A DNA stretch of 55,311 nucleotides. Source: Bacillota bacterium. GTDB taxonomy: Bacteria > Bacillota > Sulfobacillia > Sulfobacillales > Sulfobacillaceae. A program made the position numbers and the translations under genes. The DNA is taken from positions 1-55,311 of the forward strand of contig JAKADO010000009.1 in NCBI GenBank assembly GCA_021820485.1, given 5' to 3'. Shown here in pieces: positions 34,801 through 43,614 of the stretch; the stretch's first letter is position 1; every line of letters begins with the position of its first letter. The notes below the pieces were generated by a model. The model was given only the letters and a program-made list of their open reading frames with translations. It was not told the origin of the DNA and did not search any database.

Positions 34801-35214
34801 CTACGACCCGATGGTCAGCGCTTTAAGATCCATGGCCTTGGCCGAGTTGAACGCGCTGACGTTGGCTTGATAGGCTTGCGACGCTTCAATCATGTCCACC
34901 ATTTGGGTCGGCAGGTTGACGTTCGGGTACAAGACGTTTCCCTGCGCATTGGCCTGCGGGCTGGTGGGATCGTAAACCACCTTCAACGGCCCTTGATCCT
35001 GATAGACCCCGTTGATAATCACCCCTTGGCCGATGCCCTGGTTTGGCCCCGACGCGGCAGCCGGGGCACTTTTGAAGACCACAAACTCGCTCCGATACGG
35101 CCCGCCCTGCGGCGTGACCGTGGTGTCCGCGTTTGCCAGATTGTTGGCGACCACAGACAGGCGAAAGGATTCAGCGACCAGTCCGGTCGAGGAAATGTTA
35201 AGTCCGTCGAACAT
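34801..35214 (-). CDS. flgC: FlgC, flagellar basal-body rod protein
   Basis: 137 residues. The N-terminal motif is LVAESFRLSVVANNLANADT followed by TPQGGPYRS, close to the FlgC pattern. The C-terminal helix is NLPTQMVDMIEASQAYQANVSAFNSAKAM, the signature end of proximal rod proteins. It is exported and forms the proximal rod together with FlgB. It overlaps flgB by one base. Confidence 0.94.
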   Translation of the reverse strand: MFDGLNISSTGLVAESFRLSVVANNLANADTTVTPQGGPYRSEFVVFKSAPAAASGPNQGIGQGVIINGVYQDQGPLKVVYDPTSPQANAQGNVLYPNVNLPTQMVDMIEASQAYQANVSAFNSAKAMDLKALTIGS

Positions 35215-35582
35215 TATTGCGCCTTCCCTTCTGTGACAATTTTGAGTTCTGTCACTTTCTCGTTATAGGCTTGGACAGCCGTCTCGTAGAGCAGTTGCGA
35301 TCGGGCCAAGTCTGACATCTCCGAGGTCATGGAAACGCTGTTGCCATTGTTGGTCACGGATCCGGCCGTCGTCTGAACCGTTCCTGCAACTTGGGCAACG
35401 GCATTGGGGCCCTGTTGCAGGGCCTGTGCCAATTGGCTTTGAAATGAGAGATTCTGGGCTTTAAATCCCGGTGTGTCATAGTTGGCCAGGTCATTGGTGA
35501 TGTAGAGCTCTTGCTGACGGCTAAGATTCATGGTGGCCACAATGGTAGCGTCAGTTAGATTGTTGAGCGGTCCCACACCCAT
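35214..35582 (-). CDS. flgB: FlgB, flagellar basal-body rod protein
   Basis: 122 residues. The N-terminus shows SRQQELYITNDLANYDTPGFKAQ, an NxANxxTPGF rod motif. The C-terminal helix (DLARSQLLYETAVQAYNEKV) completes the coiled coil. It builds the proximal rod. It is the first structural gene of the flg/fli part of the operon, 61 bases after motB. The short gap shows no obvious promoter. Confidence 0.93.
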   Translation of the reverse strand: MGVGPLNNLTDATIVATMNLSRQQELYITNDLANYDTPGFKAQNLSFQSQLAQALQQGPNAVAQVAGTVQTTAGSVTNNGNSVSMTSEMSDLARSQLLYETAVQAYNEKVTELKIVTEGKAQ

Positions 35583-35643
35583 CAGAACTCCCTCCTACTC
35601 GCTCGCCCGTCCTGGGATTCATCCGGACCTTCCTTGATCCGGC

Positions 35644-36399
35644 TTACGGCCCGCCGCCAATGGCGACCTGGGCCACATCGTTCCGGAGCACCAAAATGTT
35701 CACCCTTCGGTTTTGCGCGCGCCCCGCGGCCGTCGCGTTGGTCGCCACCGGATGATATTGGCCAAAACCCGCCAGAGACAGCCGATCGGGCTGAATATTG
35801 GGCACTTGACTCAGCGTGTAGACCACGTTCGCCGCCCGCATCGCCGACAACTGCCAGTTGCTTGGATACAGACTGGTGTGAATCGGCGTGGAATCGGTAT
35901 AGCCCACCACTTCAACATCGTTTGGCACCGTGGTCAGGACGCGGCCCAATGAAACGATCAACGCCTGCGCGGACGGAGACAGTACCGCTGATCCCGGCTT
36001 AAACAAGGTCGTTGCGTCGAGGCTCACCTCGACGCCGCGGACATTGCTCGATACGGTCACTGAACTGGCCAGACCCGCCTTGTCGATCGCCTGCTGCAGC
36101 TTGGTCTCCAGCCGGCTCAGCGATTGCAGCTGCTGCTGCTCGGCCCGCGTCGTGTGGGTGCCGCTGTTGCCTGTCACAATCGACGGCCCTGGCGAGCTCC
36201 CAACGATGCTGTTGGCGTCAAAGTTCTGCGCCAACGCTTGAGCCACCAGCGAAAACTTAATCTGCTCCGTACGGTTCATGGCATAGAGCACGATGAAGAA
36301 GGCCAGAAGCAGGGTAATCAAGTCGGCGTAAGTGATGAGCCAACGCATCATGCCACCGCCTTCGCCACCCCCGCCTTCTTCGTGCTCTTCCTCCATCAT
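35644..36399 (-). CDS. motB: MotB, flagellar stator protein
   Basis: 251 residues. An unusually Glu/Gly-rich N-terminus (MMEEEHEEGGGGEGGGMM) precedes the single membrane helix LITYADLITLLLAFFIVLYAMN with the essential Asp. The C-terminal OmpA-like domain has DVEVVGYTDSTPI and NWQLSAMRAANVVYTL for peptidoglycan binding. MotB pairs with MotA and conducts ions; protons are likely but cannot be proved here. Coupled to motA by an ATGA overlap. Confidence 0.95.
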   Translation of the reverse strand: MMEEEHEEGGGGEGGGMMRWLITYADLITLLLAFFIVLYAMNRTEQIKFSLVAQALAQNFDANSIVGSSPGPSIVTGNSGTHTTRAEQQQLQSLSRLETKLQQAIDKAGLASSVTVSSNVRGVEVSLDATTLFKPGSAVLSPSAQALIVSLGRVLTTVPNDVEVVGYTDSTPIHTSLYPSNWQLSAMRAANVVYTLSQVPNIQPDRLSLAGFGQYHPVATNATAAGRAQNRRVNILVLRNDVAQVAIGGGP

Positions 36400-37214
36400 G
36401 ACACCTGAACCTCCTCAACAGGGGTGGCGGCGCTGTCAGCACTCCCAGCCCCCGGACCACCGGACGGACGAATGAAGCTCATCAATTTGTCCCGCAGCAT
36501 GGAAGGCGCCATGCCCTGCTGGATGGACAACAGTCCTTCCAGGGCAATCTGGCGCATCAACGTGCCATGCTTGGCCTTGTTCTTCAGGTTTCCGGCCAAC
36601 GGCAACCAGATCAGGTTGGCACTGGCGACCCCGTACAGCGTCGCAATGAAGGCCAGGCCAATGGCCGATGCCAACTGGTTGGGGTTGCCTGACAATTCCC
36701 CGAGGACGTGCACCAATCCCATAATGGTTCCTACAATCCCCATGGTGGGCGCATACCCGCCGGCCGCTTCAAAAATGGACGCCCCCATCTTCTGCTGACT
36801 GGACTGCGCATAGATGTCAGTCTCCATCATTTGCCGCATGAAGGTGGGGTCGGCATTGTCCACAATCAACTGGAGCCCTTTCTCGAGGAAGGGGTCGTTA
36901 GCGATGGCGATTTCCGGTTCCAGGGCCAAGGGCGACTGGCGTCGCGCAATATCTGTGTACCGGACCAACTGCTCGATGAGTTGCACGGGGTCAAAGTTCG
37001 ACCGTGTTAGGCCCATGCGAAACAGTCGAGGCACCTGTTTCAACTCCTCCAGGGCAAAGCCGACCGCGGTGGCACCAATCGTGCCGCCAAACACAATCAT
37101 GGCCGCCGTTCCCTGCAATAGCGCCCCGGCTCGGCCGCCCTCCAGCACAAATCCGCCAACTAGAGCCACCACACCAAAAATGATGCCGCCGAAAGCACTG
37201 AAATCCAACCGCAT
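36396..37214 (-). CDS. motA: MotA, flagellar stator protein
   Basis: 272 residues with four membrane helices. The conserved regions are GTIGATAVGFALEELKQV, then GYAPTMGIVGTIMGLVHVL (with the functional Pro) and YGVASANLIWLPLAGNLK. It couples ion flow to torque by contact with FliG. The C-terminal tail is Gly/Ala-rich. Eleven bases separate it from the upstream unknown gene. Confidence 0.94.
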   Translation of the reverse strand: MRLDFSAFGGIIFGVVALVGGFVLEGGRAGALLQGTAAMIVFGGTIGATAVGFALEELKQVPRLFRMGLTRSNFDPVQLIEQLVRYTDIARRQSPLALEPEIAIANDPFLEKGLQLIVDNADPTFMRQMMETDIYAQSSQQKMGASIFEAAGGYAPTMGIVGTIMGLVHVLGELSGNPNQLASAIGLAFIATLYGVASANLIWLPLAGNLKNKAKHGTLMRQIALEGLLSIQQGMAPSMLRDKLMSFIRPSGGPGAGSADSAATPVEEVQVS

Positions 37215-37225
37215 CCCGGTTCCCC

Positions 37226-37798
37226 CTACATCCAGATTCCTCGTTCAGCAAAGGGAATCGCCCGATACCGCTCCGCCAATCCGCCGGTATAGCGGTCATA
37301 CTCTTCCGGCGTGGCGAAGCCGCGCCGAATTACTTCTCGTCTTAGCCGAATGGGGTCCAATTCAATGCCATTAAGATTATCCACACCGATGTAGTTGCCT
37401 GGAGACAATTGAATTTGCGGAACCCACGTACTTTCGTTGGGCAGATACTCCGCGCGAATGTCAAACATCCGGCGATTTCCAACCACTTCCCATACACCGG
37501 TCCAGGCATGTGGTCCAAGGACCACGTGATACATGCTTTCACGATTGCGCTCTCGGTTCGGTTTCATGATGTGCTTGCAAAAGATGGGTCCTCCCACGGT
37601 CGCATCGACCTGGTACAGCACATGGGTAAGTATGAATTGCAGCAGCTCGTCGCGGGTCGGCTTTACCATACCGTTCGGAAAATAGCGGTCCGATTCACTG
37701 CGTCGCCCCCGCCTCTTGCTGCGAGGCCGGGCAAAGATAGGAGAAGACAATTCAACCGCTTGTCCGTCCTGAAAGAAAGCCAGCGATTTACTCGACAT
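37226..37798 (-). CDS. Unknown protein upstream of motA
   Basis: 190 residues from ATG 37798 (GGGGGGTT upstream). An ATG at 37840 is less likely. Not recognised. Residues 18-32 are very basic (FARPRSKRRGRRSES). The middle has ELLQFILTHVLYQVDATVGG and the conserved-looking HVVLGPHAWTGVWEVVGNRR. No signal peptide or membrane helix is seen, so it is probably cytosolic. It lies 11 bases from motA and may be cotranscribed. No function is claimed. Confidence 0.7.
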   Translation of the reverse strand: MSSKSLAFFQDGQAVELSSPIFARPRSKRRGRRSESDRYFPNGMVKPTRDELLQFILTHVLYQVDATVGGPIFCKHIMKPNRERNRESMYHVVLGPHAWTGVWEVVGNRRMFDIRAEYLPNESTWVPQIQLSPGNYIGVDNLNGIELDPIRLRREVIRRGFATPEEYDRYTGGLAERYRAIPFAERGIWM

Positions 37799-37906
37799 GA
37801 TAACCCCCCCATGTCGGAATTTGTTCTTCCGATACTTCACCTTTCGACAGCTTTATTCCATTTCCTGCTTTTGGATGAAGAATTTAGCAAGAAATTCGCC
37901 TTAAAA

Positions 37907-39115
37907 TTAATGGTTTTTAAGCCAATCTCGGATACGCTGTTCTTCTTTGGTCGGATAGGTCACTGTTTTAAAAAATTGTCGAATTTGCGAGGGAGGCACC
38001 ACCGCCGCCATGGTGGTGAACACCTCATCAGGGGGCGTAGGCCCGAGGTGGGCGAGCACCGCCTGCCAGGCCGATCGATAGCGGGGATGTTCCTGAAGCA
38101 GCGCGAAGAGTCTCGCCAGCCCACCCGACACGTTTCCGCTTCGGATGTCAGCCTGGCTGCGCCGCAAGCGGGCGCCAAACGTCGCGTAGCCTGGCTCCAG
38201 GTAGGGGAGTGGGATTTCCTCGGCACGGGTTGCTCGTTGGAAATAATTGGAGGCTTCGGAGTGCCGTCCCAGCGCCGTGAGAGCGCGACCTCCCAAGGAC
38301 CAAAGGTCAGCCCGGCTGGGAGTCCGCTCCAGCGCGCTGTTGACCGCTTGATAGGCGGCCTCATAATGTCCTTCCGCAAGCCATGCGGACGCGGTCAGTC
38401 CTTCGAGCAGCGGAAGCGCTTCCTCGGGCGCGCTCCCCGACATCGCCGCCAGGCGCTCGCGAGCATCCTCAAAACGACGCTCGCCCCAATCGAGAGTGGC
38501 CTGGACCAGCGGCACCCGCCAGTCCTCCAGGGCCGCCCGTCCGACATCCGCCACAGAGGCCCTCAACCGCCGAGTAGCATCAGCTAGGGATTCCGACGTT
38601 CCCCCGCGTCGCGAGATACGCGCGCTTAACGAAGATACAGGATAGCCAAATTCCATCAAGCTTCCCTCGATTTGCGGCCAAATCCTCCCACCAAAACGAA
38701 CCACCGGCGAAACGGGGAAAAGCCGAACCTCCTCTTCGGGATCGGATGTCTGCACCGTCATGCAGAAGGCCTGCAGGTTGTCCGAACCCAGGGCTTGGAA
38801 CACGTCCGCCCGGTCCATGACGGTAAACTCTTCGCCCCCATCCAGGAAAAACACCCAGGGAGTCCCCACGAGCCCCATGAGTTCGTTCCTCAGTGACGCA
38901 AAGCTCCCCCAGAACGGCAAACGCGCGACCTCGGCAGGCACGCCCTCAAAATCTTCGACACCATAGGGAGAGAGCAGATCTGGAAGGAGAATCAAGACCC
39001 GGTCGGCAAGGTTCAAAGCGGAGTACACCGCGCGTTCAATATCCTGAACCGCGTGGGGCCACCCGTTGACAACCGCGGTGATTTGGGCGCTCTTTCGGTT
39101 TTCTTGGGTCCACAT
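37907..39115 (-). CDS. Glycosyltransferase-like protein with TPR region
   Basis: 402 residues. The first half looks like a family 2 glycosyltransferase: SFASLRNELMGLVGTPWVFFLDGGEEF (residues 71-97) parallels the SFAxARNxAL...WVLFLDADE block. The usual DAD metal motif is LDGGEE (91-96), so the metal-binding Asp pair is changed. The second half (about 200-370) has TPR-like repeats, such as EGHYEAAYQAVNSALERTPSRADLW and LGRHSEASNYFQRATR. Such enzymes often modify flagellin or surface polymers. Here the head-of-operon position fits, but activity is uncertain. Confidence 0.65.
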   Translation of the reverse strand: MWTQENRKSAQITAVVNGWPHAVQDIERAVYSALNLADRVLILLPDLLSPYGVEDFEGVPAEVARLPFWGSFASLRNELMGLVGTPWVFFLDGGEEFTVMDRADVFQALGSDNLQAFCMTVQTSDPEEEVRLFPVSPVVRFGGRIWPQIEGSLMEFGYPVSSLSARISRRGGTSESLADATRRLRASVADVGRAALEDWRVPLVQATLDWGERRFEDARERLAAMSGSAPEEALPLLEGLTASAWLAEGHYEAAYQAVNSALERTPSRADLWSLGGRALTALGRHSEASNYFQRATRAEEIPLPYLEPGYATFGARLRRSQADIRSGNVSGGLARLFALLQEHPRYRSAWQAVLAHLGPTPPDEVFTTMAAVVPPSQIRQFFKTVTYPTKEEQRIRDWLKNH

Positions 39116-39182
39116 CGGGTGTCACTCACTTCGTCGAGCATTTTCTCTCGTTTTCCCGAGAAATCGACCCTTTTCCTCTTTT

Positions 39183-39563
39183 TCAGCGCCAGAATCGTCC
39201 CAGCAAGCGGTCGCTGATCCATCGCACCAACAGGCGGGACACCCGTTCGCGAATGGCGGGAATGGTGAACAGGATGCCCAGCACGCCAGTCAACGGACCC
39301 GGCGTAATCATGAACGCCATGGCCGTGAGAAGAATGGCTCCCTCGCCCAAGCGATGGACCGGGAACCCCTCCCGCCCCCATTCCTCGCGCACGAGTCCCC
39401 ACCAACTGCGCCAGCTCCGACGGGCCAAATAGGCTCCCACCAACGAAGAGAGTACTGTGAGGGCAATGGTGATACCCCACCCGAGAAAGTGCGCCAGAAC
39501 GAAAATCAGCACCAGCTCGACCAGCGGCACCAGCAAAAAGGCTAAAAACATGCGCTTCAGCAC
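39183..39563 (-). CDS. FxsA-family membrane protein
   Basis: 126 residues with four hydrophobic segments. The opening FLAFLLVPLVELVLIFVLAHFLGWGITIAL and later ITPGPLTGVLGILFTIPAIRERV fit the FxsA family. E. coli FxsA counters F-plasmid exclusion of phage T7; a general function is unknown. Twenty-six or so residues of short basic tail (LVRWISDRLLGRFWR) end the protein. It lies nine bases after the MFS gene, so the two may be one unit. Confidence 0.85.
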   Translation of the reverse strand: MLKRMFLAFLLVPLVELVLIFVLAHFLGWGITIALTVLSSLVGAYLARRSWRSWWGLVREEWGREGFPVHRLGEGAILLTAMAFMITPGPLTGVLGILFTIPAIRERVSRLLVRWISDRLLGRFWR

Positions 39564-39572
39564 TGCGTCCTC

Positions 39573-40742
39573 CTAGGTGGTCACGGGCGGCACCGGGGTC
39601 GGTCGCCCTGGCAGTCCATTCCAAAGCCACCAAGCGATGAGCGCCGTACAGAACGACGCAACCACCAGCGGCGCATATGCCCAATGGCTGAACAAGAATC
39701 CACCCGGCAGGGGAGCCAGGGCACCGGCCAACTCGGTCACGAGGTTGAAGAGTCCGTAGGCCGTCCCGGTCTCGCCCGGTCGCGCCACACGGCCCACAGC
39801 TACCCCCTGCAGTCCTCGCGAGCCTTCACCCATTCCGCGCATCAGTCCCGAGAAGATGCCCCAGCCAATGGACTCCGGCGCCCATAAGAGCGCCATCCAT
39901 CCCACCACCAAGAGTCCCAGCCCGGCGCCCAGCGCACGGGGAAGACTCAAGCGCTCGCCGATGCGGCCCCAAAAGGGACCGGTCAAAGTCGCTGCCAGAA
40001 TCGCGATCGAGCCCAGTACCCCAATTGTTTCAACCGACAAGTGTCCCACACTTTTCCAATAGGGTACCACAAATGGCCACGCGATACCCTGGACCGACGC
40101 CAAGACGGCCGAAAAGATCATCCACTGGAAAAAGCGCGGGCGCGTGCGCGGACGCCACTCGATCTGTCGCCGCGTTCGCACCTCTGCCGGATGCGGCTTG
40201 ATCCGCATCATGACCAACGTCGAAATTCCATAGAGTATGCCTGACAGCACGAAAACCAATTGATAGGAATAGTGCGAGGCCAAATAGCCGCCCAGCGTGG
40301 GACCGAGAACCATGCCGGCGCCGAACACGCTCATCACCACGTTGTACGCGGTTGAGAGATGTTTCGGCGGGGCTTCGGAGACAATCACCGCTTGCATGGC
40401 CGGGGTTGAAAAAGCCGAACCAAAGTACAGCACGACACCCGGGATAAGCCATTCCCAGTGTGGCGCCGCGGCAAACAGAAAGGGAACGGGAATCGCCACA
40501 ATCCATCCCCAGAGAAGGATGGTGCGGCGGTCTACGCGGTCGGAAAGCCACCCCCCCGGAAGAACCACCAATGCCGTGATGATGCCGGCAACGGTCGTCA
40601 GAAGTCCGACAACCACCGGTCCGCCGCCCAGCTTTTCGATATAGAGGGGAAAGAGCAGCCCGTACAGGCCAAAACCCAGTCCCCACAAGCCCTGTGCGAA
40701 GGTCATCCACCACAAGTCACGGGTCATTCCGAGTCGCCGCAT
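39573..40742 (-). CDS. MFS transporter
   Basis: About 389 residues with twelve predicted membrane helices. The loop 2-3 motif is GGWLSDRVDRRTILLWG (a G-x-x-x-D-R-x-x-R variant). The second half has GRIGERLSLPRALGAGLGLLVVG. ATG 40742 was chosen, since it overlaps the ChrA-type gene stop by one base. An in-frame start at 40859 lies within that gene. Drug or metabolite export is likely in general terms, but no substrate can be named. Confidence 0.85.
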   Translation of the reverse strand: MRRLGMTRDLWWMTFAQGLWGLGFGLYGLLFPLYIEKLGGGPVVVGLLTTVAGIITALVVLPGGWLSDRVDRRTILLWGWIVAIPVPFLFAAAPHWEWLIPGVVLYFGSAFSTPAMQAVIVSEAPPKHLSTAYNVVMSVFGAGMVLGPTLGGYLASHYSYQLVFVLSGILYGISTLVMMRIKPHPAEVRTRRQIEWRPRTRPRFFQWMIFSAVLASVQGIAWPFVVPYWKSVGHLSVETIGVLGSIAILAATLTGPFWGRIGERLSLPRALGAGLGLLVVGWMALLWAPESIGWGIFSGLMRGMGEGSRGLQGVAVGRVARPGETGTAYGLFNLVTELAGALAPLPGGFLFSHWAYAPLVVASFCTALIAWWLWNGLPGRPTPVPPVTT

Positions 40743-41275
40743 CAACGCAAGAACCACGCTCCTCCGGCCATTGAGGCCAAAATCACCCATACAGCAGGCA
40801 CCTTCAACCAATACATCGCGACAAATCCTCCGGCAAAAAACACCGCCGGCAACACCCACCGATCCTTCGGAAAGGACGTCGGTATCAGCTCAATGATCAA
40901 GAGCAGCAACAGCACAATGACAATCGGCTTGACGCCGCGAATCAACCCGGCAATATAAGGGTTGGACCGATAGATGAGAAGCACGCGGTAAAGACCCAGC
41001 ATCAACACCAACGACGGCAAGACCACTCCCACAAGGGCGGAGACCGCCCCGACCGGCCCCCCCACCTGATAGCCGATGGTGGCCGCCAGCTTCGTGGCGA
41101 TAGGTCCGGGCAGGGCATTGCCGACTGCCAGCATTTCCGCAAACTGTTGGTTCGTCATCCAATGGTTTCCATCCACCGTGACCACCTGGATGAGGGAAAT
41201 AGAGCCCGGCCCACCTCCATACCCTAAAATTCCGACTTTGAAAAACCCCCAAAACAAGGACAGCCACGTCTGCAT
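40742..41275 (-). CDS. ChrA-family (chromate transporter type) protein, single domain
   Basis: 177 residues from ATG 41275 (GGGGAGGTTTGACG upstream). The family signature is FFKVGILGYGGGPGSISLIQ, then GNALPGPIATKLAATIGYQVGGPVGA. Short ChrA proteins usually act in pairs of two homologous genes. Here only one half is seen and an MFS transporter follows. The name reflects the family; many members do not move chromate. Membrane protein with about six helices. Confidence 0.85.
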   Translation of the reverse strand: MQTWLSLFWGFFKVGILGYGGGPGSISLIQVVTVDGNHWMTNQQFAEMLAVGNALPGPIATKLAATIGYQVGGPVGAVSALVGVVLPSLVLMLGLYRVLLIYRSNPYIAGLIRGVKPIVIVLLLLLIIELIPTSFPKDRWVLPAVFFAGGFVAMYWLKVPAVWVILASMAGGAWFLR

Positions 41276-41414
41276 CGTCAAACCTCCCCACAAGATTCCC
41301 AGACAAGTTCTCGCCTGGCCGTGAGGATTCCTCTTTCCACATCCTTACGCCAGGACACGGAGGAATAGACATGCCAGCCTGGCCCGATCCGGCCGACTGG
41401 TCATGAGAAAAAAT

Positions 41415-42398
41415 TTAGGAGAGTACTTCTGCGCTGATGCGGGTCAATGCCTCACGGTCGCTGGCGGAAAGGCGCCATCCCATGGCTCCGGCGTTTTGAG
41501 CCGCTTGGCTCACGCGCGTCGCGCCAGGAATGGCCATCACACCATCCCCGGGGTAGGTGATAATCCAATTCAGGGCGATTTGTGCCGGGCTGACCTGGTA
41601 TTGTGCGGACAGCTCCGCGAGCGCGTTGATGAGAGGCCGCGTCTTCTCGAGGGACTGCGGCTTGAAATGCGGATCCAATCGGCGCATGCCGGTAGGCTTG
41701 GCGTCGCCGCTGTGGAACTTTGCGGTCAAAAGTCCTTGTGCCAAGGGAGAATAGGCGATGATGCTGATCCCCAAGTCCTGGGCGGCTGCCATGACGCCGT
41801 TGGTTTCGATGCGCCGGTCGAGCAGATGGTAACGGACTTGGTTGGACATTAGTGTGTGGCCGTGGGACTTCAGTGCCTTGTGCGCCTCCACCATTTGCTC
41901 TGCCGAGAAGTTGCTGACGCCCGCATGGCGAATCAGTCCTTGGTCCAAAAGTCTCGCCATGGCTCGCATTTGGTCCCTAATGGAGGAGCGCGAAAAGGGC
42001 TGATGAATCTGATAGAGCGTAATCGGACGATGATGCAAGCGGCGCTGCCGCTCTCCGATGGTGGACTCCAAATTACGGGCAGAGCGCAGCAAGGGCCACC
42101 ATTTTGTCGCAATGGCCACATCGCCGGGCCCAATCTTGAGCTCGTCGAGCGCATTCGCCAGCGCCTCTTCCGACTGTCCTTTTCCGTACACTTCCGCGGT
42201 GTCAAACCAATTGATGCCATGCCGATAGGCTTCCTCAACAATCGACAGCATTAAGGCCGGGTCAAGCCGAGGCCAAAACTTGCCGACCATTCCCTGCCCC
42301 TGACTAAACTGCCAGGTGCCCAAGCCAATCGGTGACAGGAGTATGTCGCTCGCACCAAGGCGGTAGCGCGGTGATTCCTCTTCCACATTCATCTTCAT
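41415..42398 (-). CDS. Aldo/keto reductase
   Basis: 327 residues. The catalytic tetrad is visible as D66 and Y71 (in WFDTAEVYG), K99 (IATKW) and H132 (YQIHQP). The NADP-binding C-terminus includes IPGATRVSQAAQNAGAMGW. It reduces aldehydes or ketones with NADPH. The YajO/YccK-like subgroup is suggested by the AYSPLAQGLLTAKF segment. It lies seven bases after the GNAT gene. Starts at 42398 and 42392 are both possible. Confidence 0.88.
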   Translation of the reverse strand: MKMNVEEESPRYRLGASDILLSPIGLGTWQFSQGQGMVGKFWPRLDPALMLSIVEEAYRHGINWFDTAEVYGKGQSEEALANALDELKIGPGDVAIATKWWPLLRSARNLESTIGERQRRLHHRPITLYQIHQPFSRSSIRDQMRAMARLLDQGLIRHAGVSNFSAEQMVEAHKALKSHGHTLMSNQVRYHLLDRRIETNGVMAAAQDLGISIIAYSPLAQGLLTAKFHSGDAKPTGMRRLDPHFKPQSLEKTRPLINALAELSAQYQVSPAQIALNWIITYPGDGVMAIPGATRVSQAAQNAGAMGWRLSASDREALTRISAEVLS

Positions 42399-42405
42399 AG
42401 ACCCA

Positions 42406-42963
42406 TTATAATTCTTCTAAGGGGATTGTGAGCAGAGCCGAAATGTCATCCCAGCCATAGGCGCACTCATCCAAGGTGCGTTCTCCAATGGCGATAGGCG
42501 CAGTGGTGAGATAGGAGGCGCCGAGCCGCTCATAAAAATGGCGAGCGGGATTTTGAGCCAGTACCCAGACCATCATACGGGTTTGCCCTTCGGCCATAAA
42601 CGAGGCGGCCAGCGTGCCCGTCAATCGGCGGCCAATCCCAGTGCCCTGCCACCCTTTGAGCAGATAAATGGCATAGAGTTCGGCCGGATAGGCGGGGATT
42701 TCGCTCCGGGCGGGTCCGCCGTCAATGAACCCCACGATGTAGCCTCCCAGCGTCGTCGCCACCCATGATTTCACACCGGGCTTGCGCAGCCGCGCTTCGC
42801 GCGAGGCAATGCGGTCGTCGAGGCGTTGGTCAAAGAATTCATCGAAGAAGGCAGGGGAAACAAGGTCCGCATAGGTGGTGCGCCACGACGCCGCATGAAC
42901 CCGCGTGATTGCCTCGGCATCCTCGGGAACGGCAGCTCGAACGGAAAATTCTCGCGGGGCCAT
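42406..42963 (-). CDS. GNAT-family N-acetyltransferase
   Basis: About 185 residues. The fold elements begin FSVRAAVPEDAEAITRVHAASWRTTYADL. The acetyl-CoA motif A is YLLKGWQGTGIGRRL (QxxGxG), and ARHFYERLGA closes motif B. It transfers acetyl from acetyl-CoA to an unknown amine. ATG 42963 follows GAGGTGAAGAGG. An earlier ATG at 42984 is possible. Probably the first gene of a unit with the aldo/keto reductase. Confidence 0.87.
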   Translation of the reverse strand: MAPREFSVRAAVPEDAEAITRVHAASWRTTYADLVSPAFFDEFFDQRLDDRIASREARLRKPGVKSWVATTLGGYIVGFIDGGPARSEIPAYPAELYAIYLLKGWQGTGIGRRLTGTLAASFMAEGQTRMMVWVLAQNPARHFYERLGASYLTTAPIAIGERTLDECAYGWDDISALLTIPLEEL

Positions 42964-42982
42964 CCTCTTCACCTCGCCACCC

Positions 42983-43009
42983 ATTATAACGCGGAAGCGG
43001 CGTATTCAA
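42983..43009 (-). promoter_or_regulatory. Possible promoter of the acetyltransferase gene
   Basis: On the minus strand, TTGAAT (43004-43009) and TATAAT (42983-42988) are separated by 15 bases. The -10 is perfect but the spacing is short. It lies just before the ribosome site of the acetyltransferase gene. Confidence 0.4.
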
Positions 43010-43047
43010 CGGCTCATCTTGCTGGACCAATCACGCGTCCCCATTCC

Positions 43048-43386
43048 CTATTCGCGTTGCTCCTGGCCGTTCGTCGCAGTTTCGACGGCTCCGGTTGACG
43101 GCATGGGCTCACCAAATGCCGACTGCAATAGCTTGATGGGCAGCCGCGCCATCCCTTCCAATGCCCAGACCGCCTCATCGGCCCCCTGTGCCCAGGCCCC
43201 GCGAGACGACTGCAGCTGCCGCCGGACAGTGCGGAACGGTGATGCGACCATCGTATCCACATACCATAGTTCCTGGCGAACCGCCTGATTGAGCGAGTTG
43301 ATCTGACCCATCGGGGGCTTGGGATGCTCGCGCATTGGCTTGACTGCATGTTTCTTGTCGTGGTGTTGCTGCTCGTGGTCCTCCAT
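43048..43386 (-). CDS. Small hypothetical protein (112 aa)
   Basis: Not recognised. His/Gln/Lys-rich N-terminus (MEDHEQQHHDKKHAVKPMREH) followed by a helical region (QINSLNQAVRQELWYVDTMVASPFRTVRRQLQ, AVWALEGMARLPIKLLQSA). No membrane helix or signal is evident. AAGGAAGGGACGCTT precedes the ATG at 43386. An extension to 43440 is possible. Confidence 0.55.
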   Translation of the reverse strand: MEDHEQQHHDKKHAVKPMREHPKPPMGQINSLNQAVRQELWYVDTMVASPFRTVRRQLQSSRGAWAQGADEAVWALEGMARLPIKLLQSAFGEPMPSTGAVETATNGQEQRE

Positions 43387-43614
43387 AAGCGTCCCTTCCT
43401 TGTGAAAAATTTGAGAAATCGGGCAAGCCATCTCCCGCATTAGACTCTCACCCCGGAATTCTTTCTATGCGCCGGAGGCAACCTTCGCTCGGTGGCGGCA
43501 TAGGATGAACAGGAACCGCACCACAACGGGATTGGCCTGCGCTTTCCGTCTTCCAGACTTTTCCACGGCGAGGAGCGCATCCCCGTCCTCGATGCGCACG
43601 GGAGGAGAGATTCT

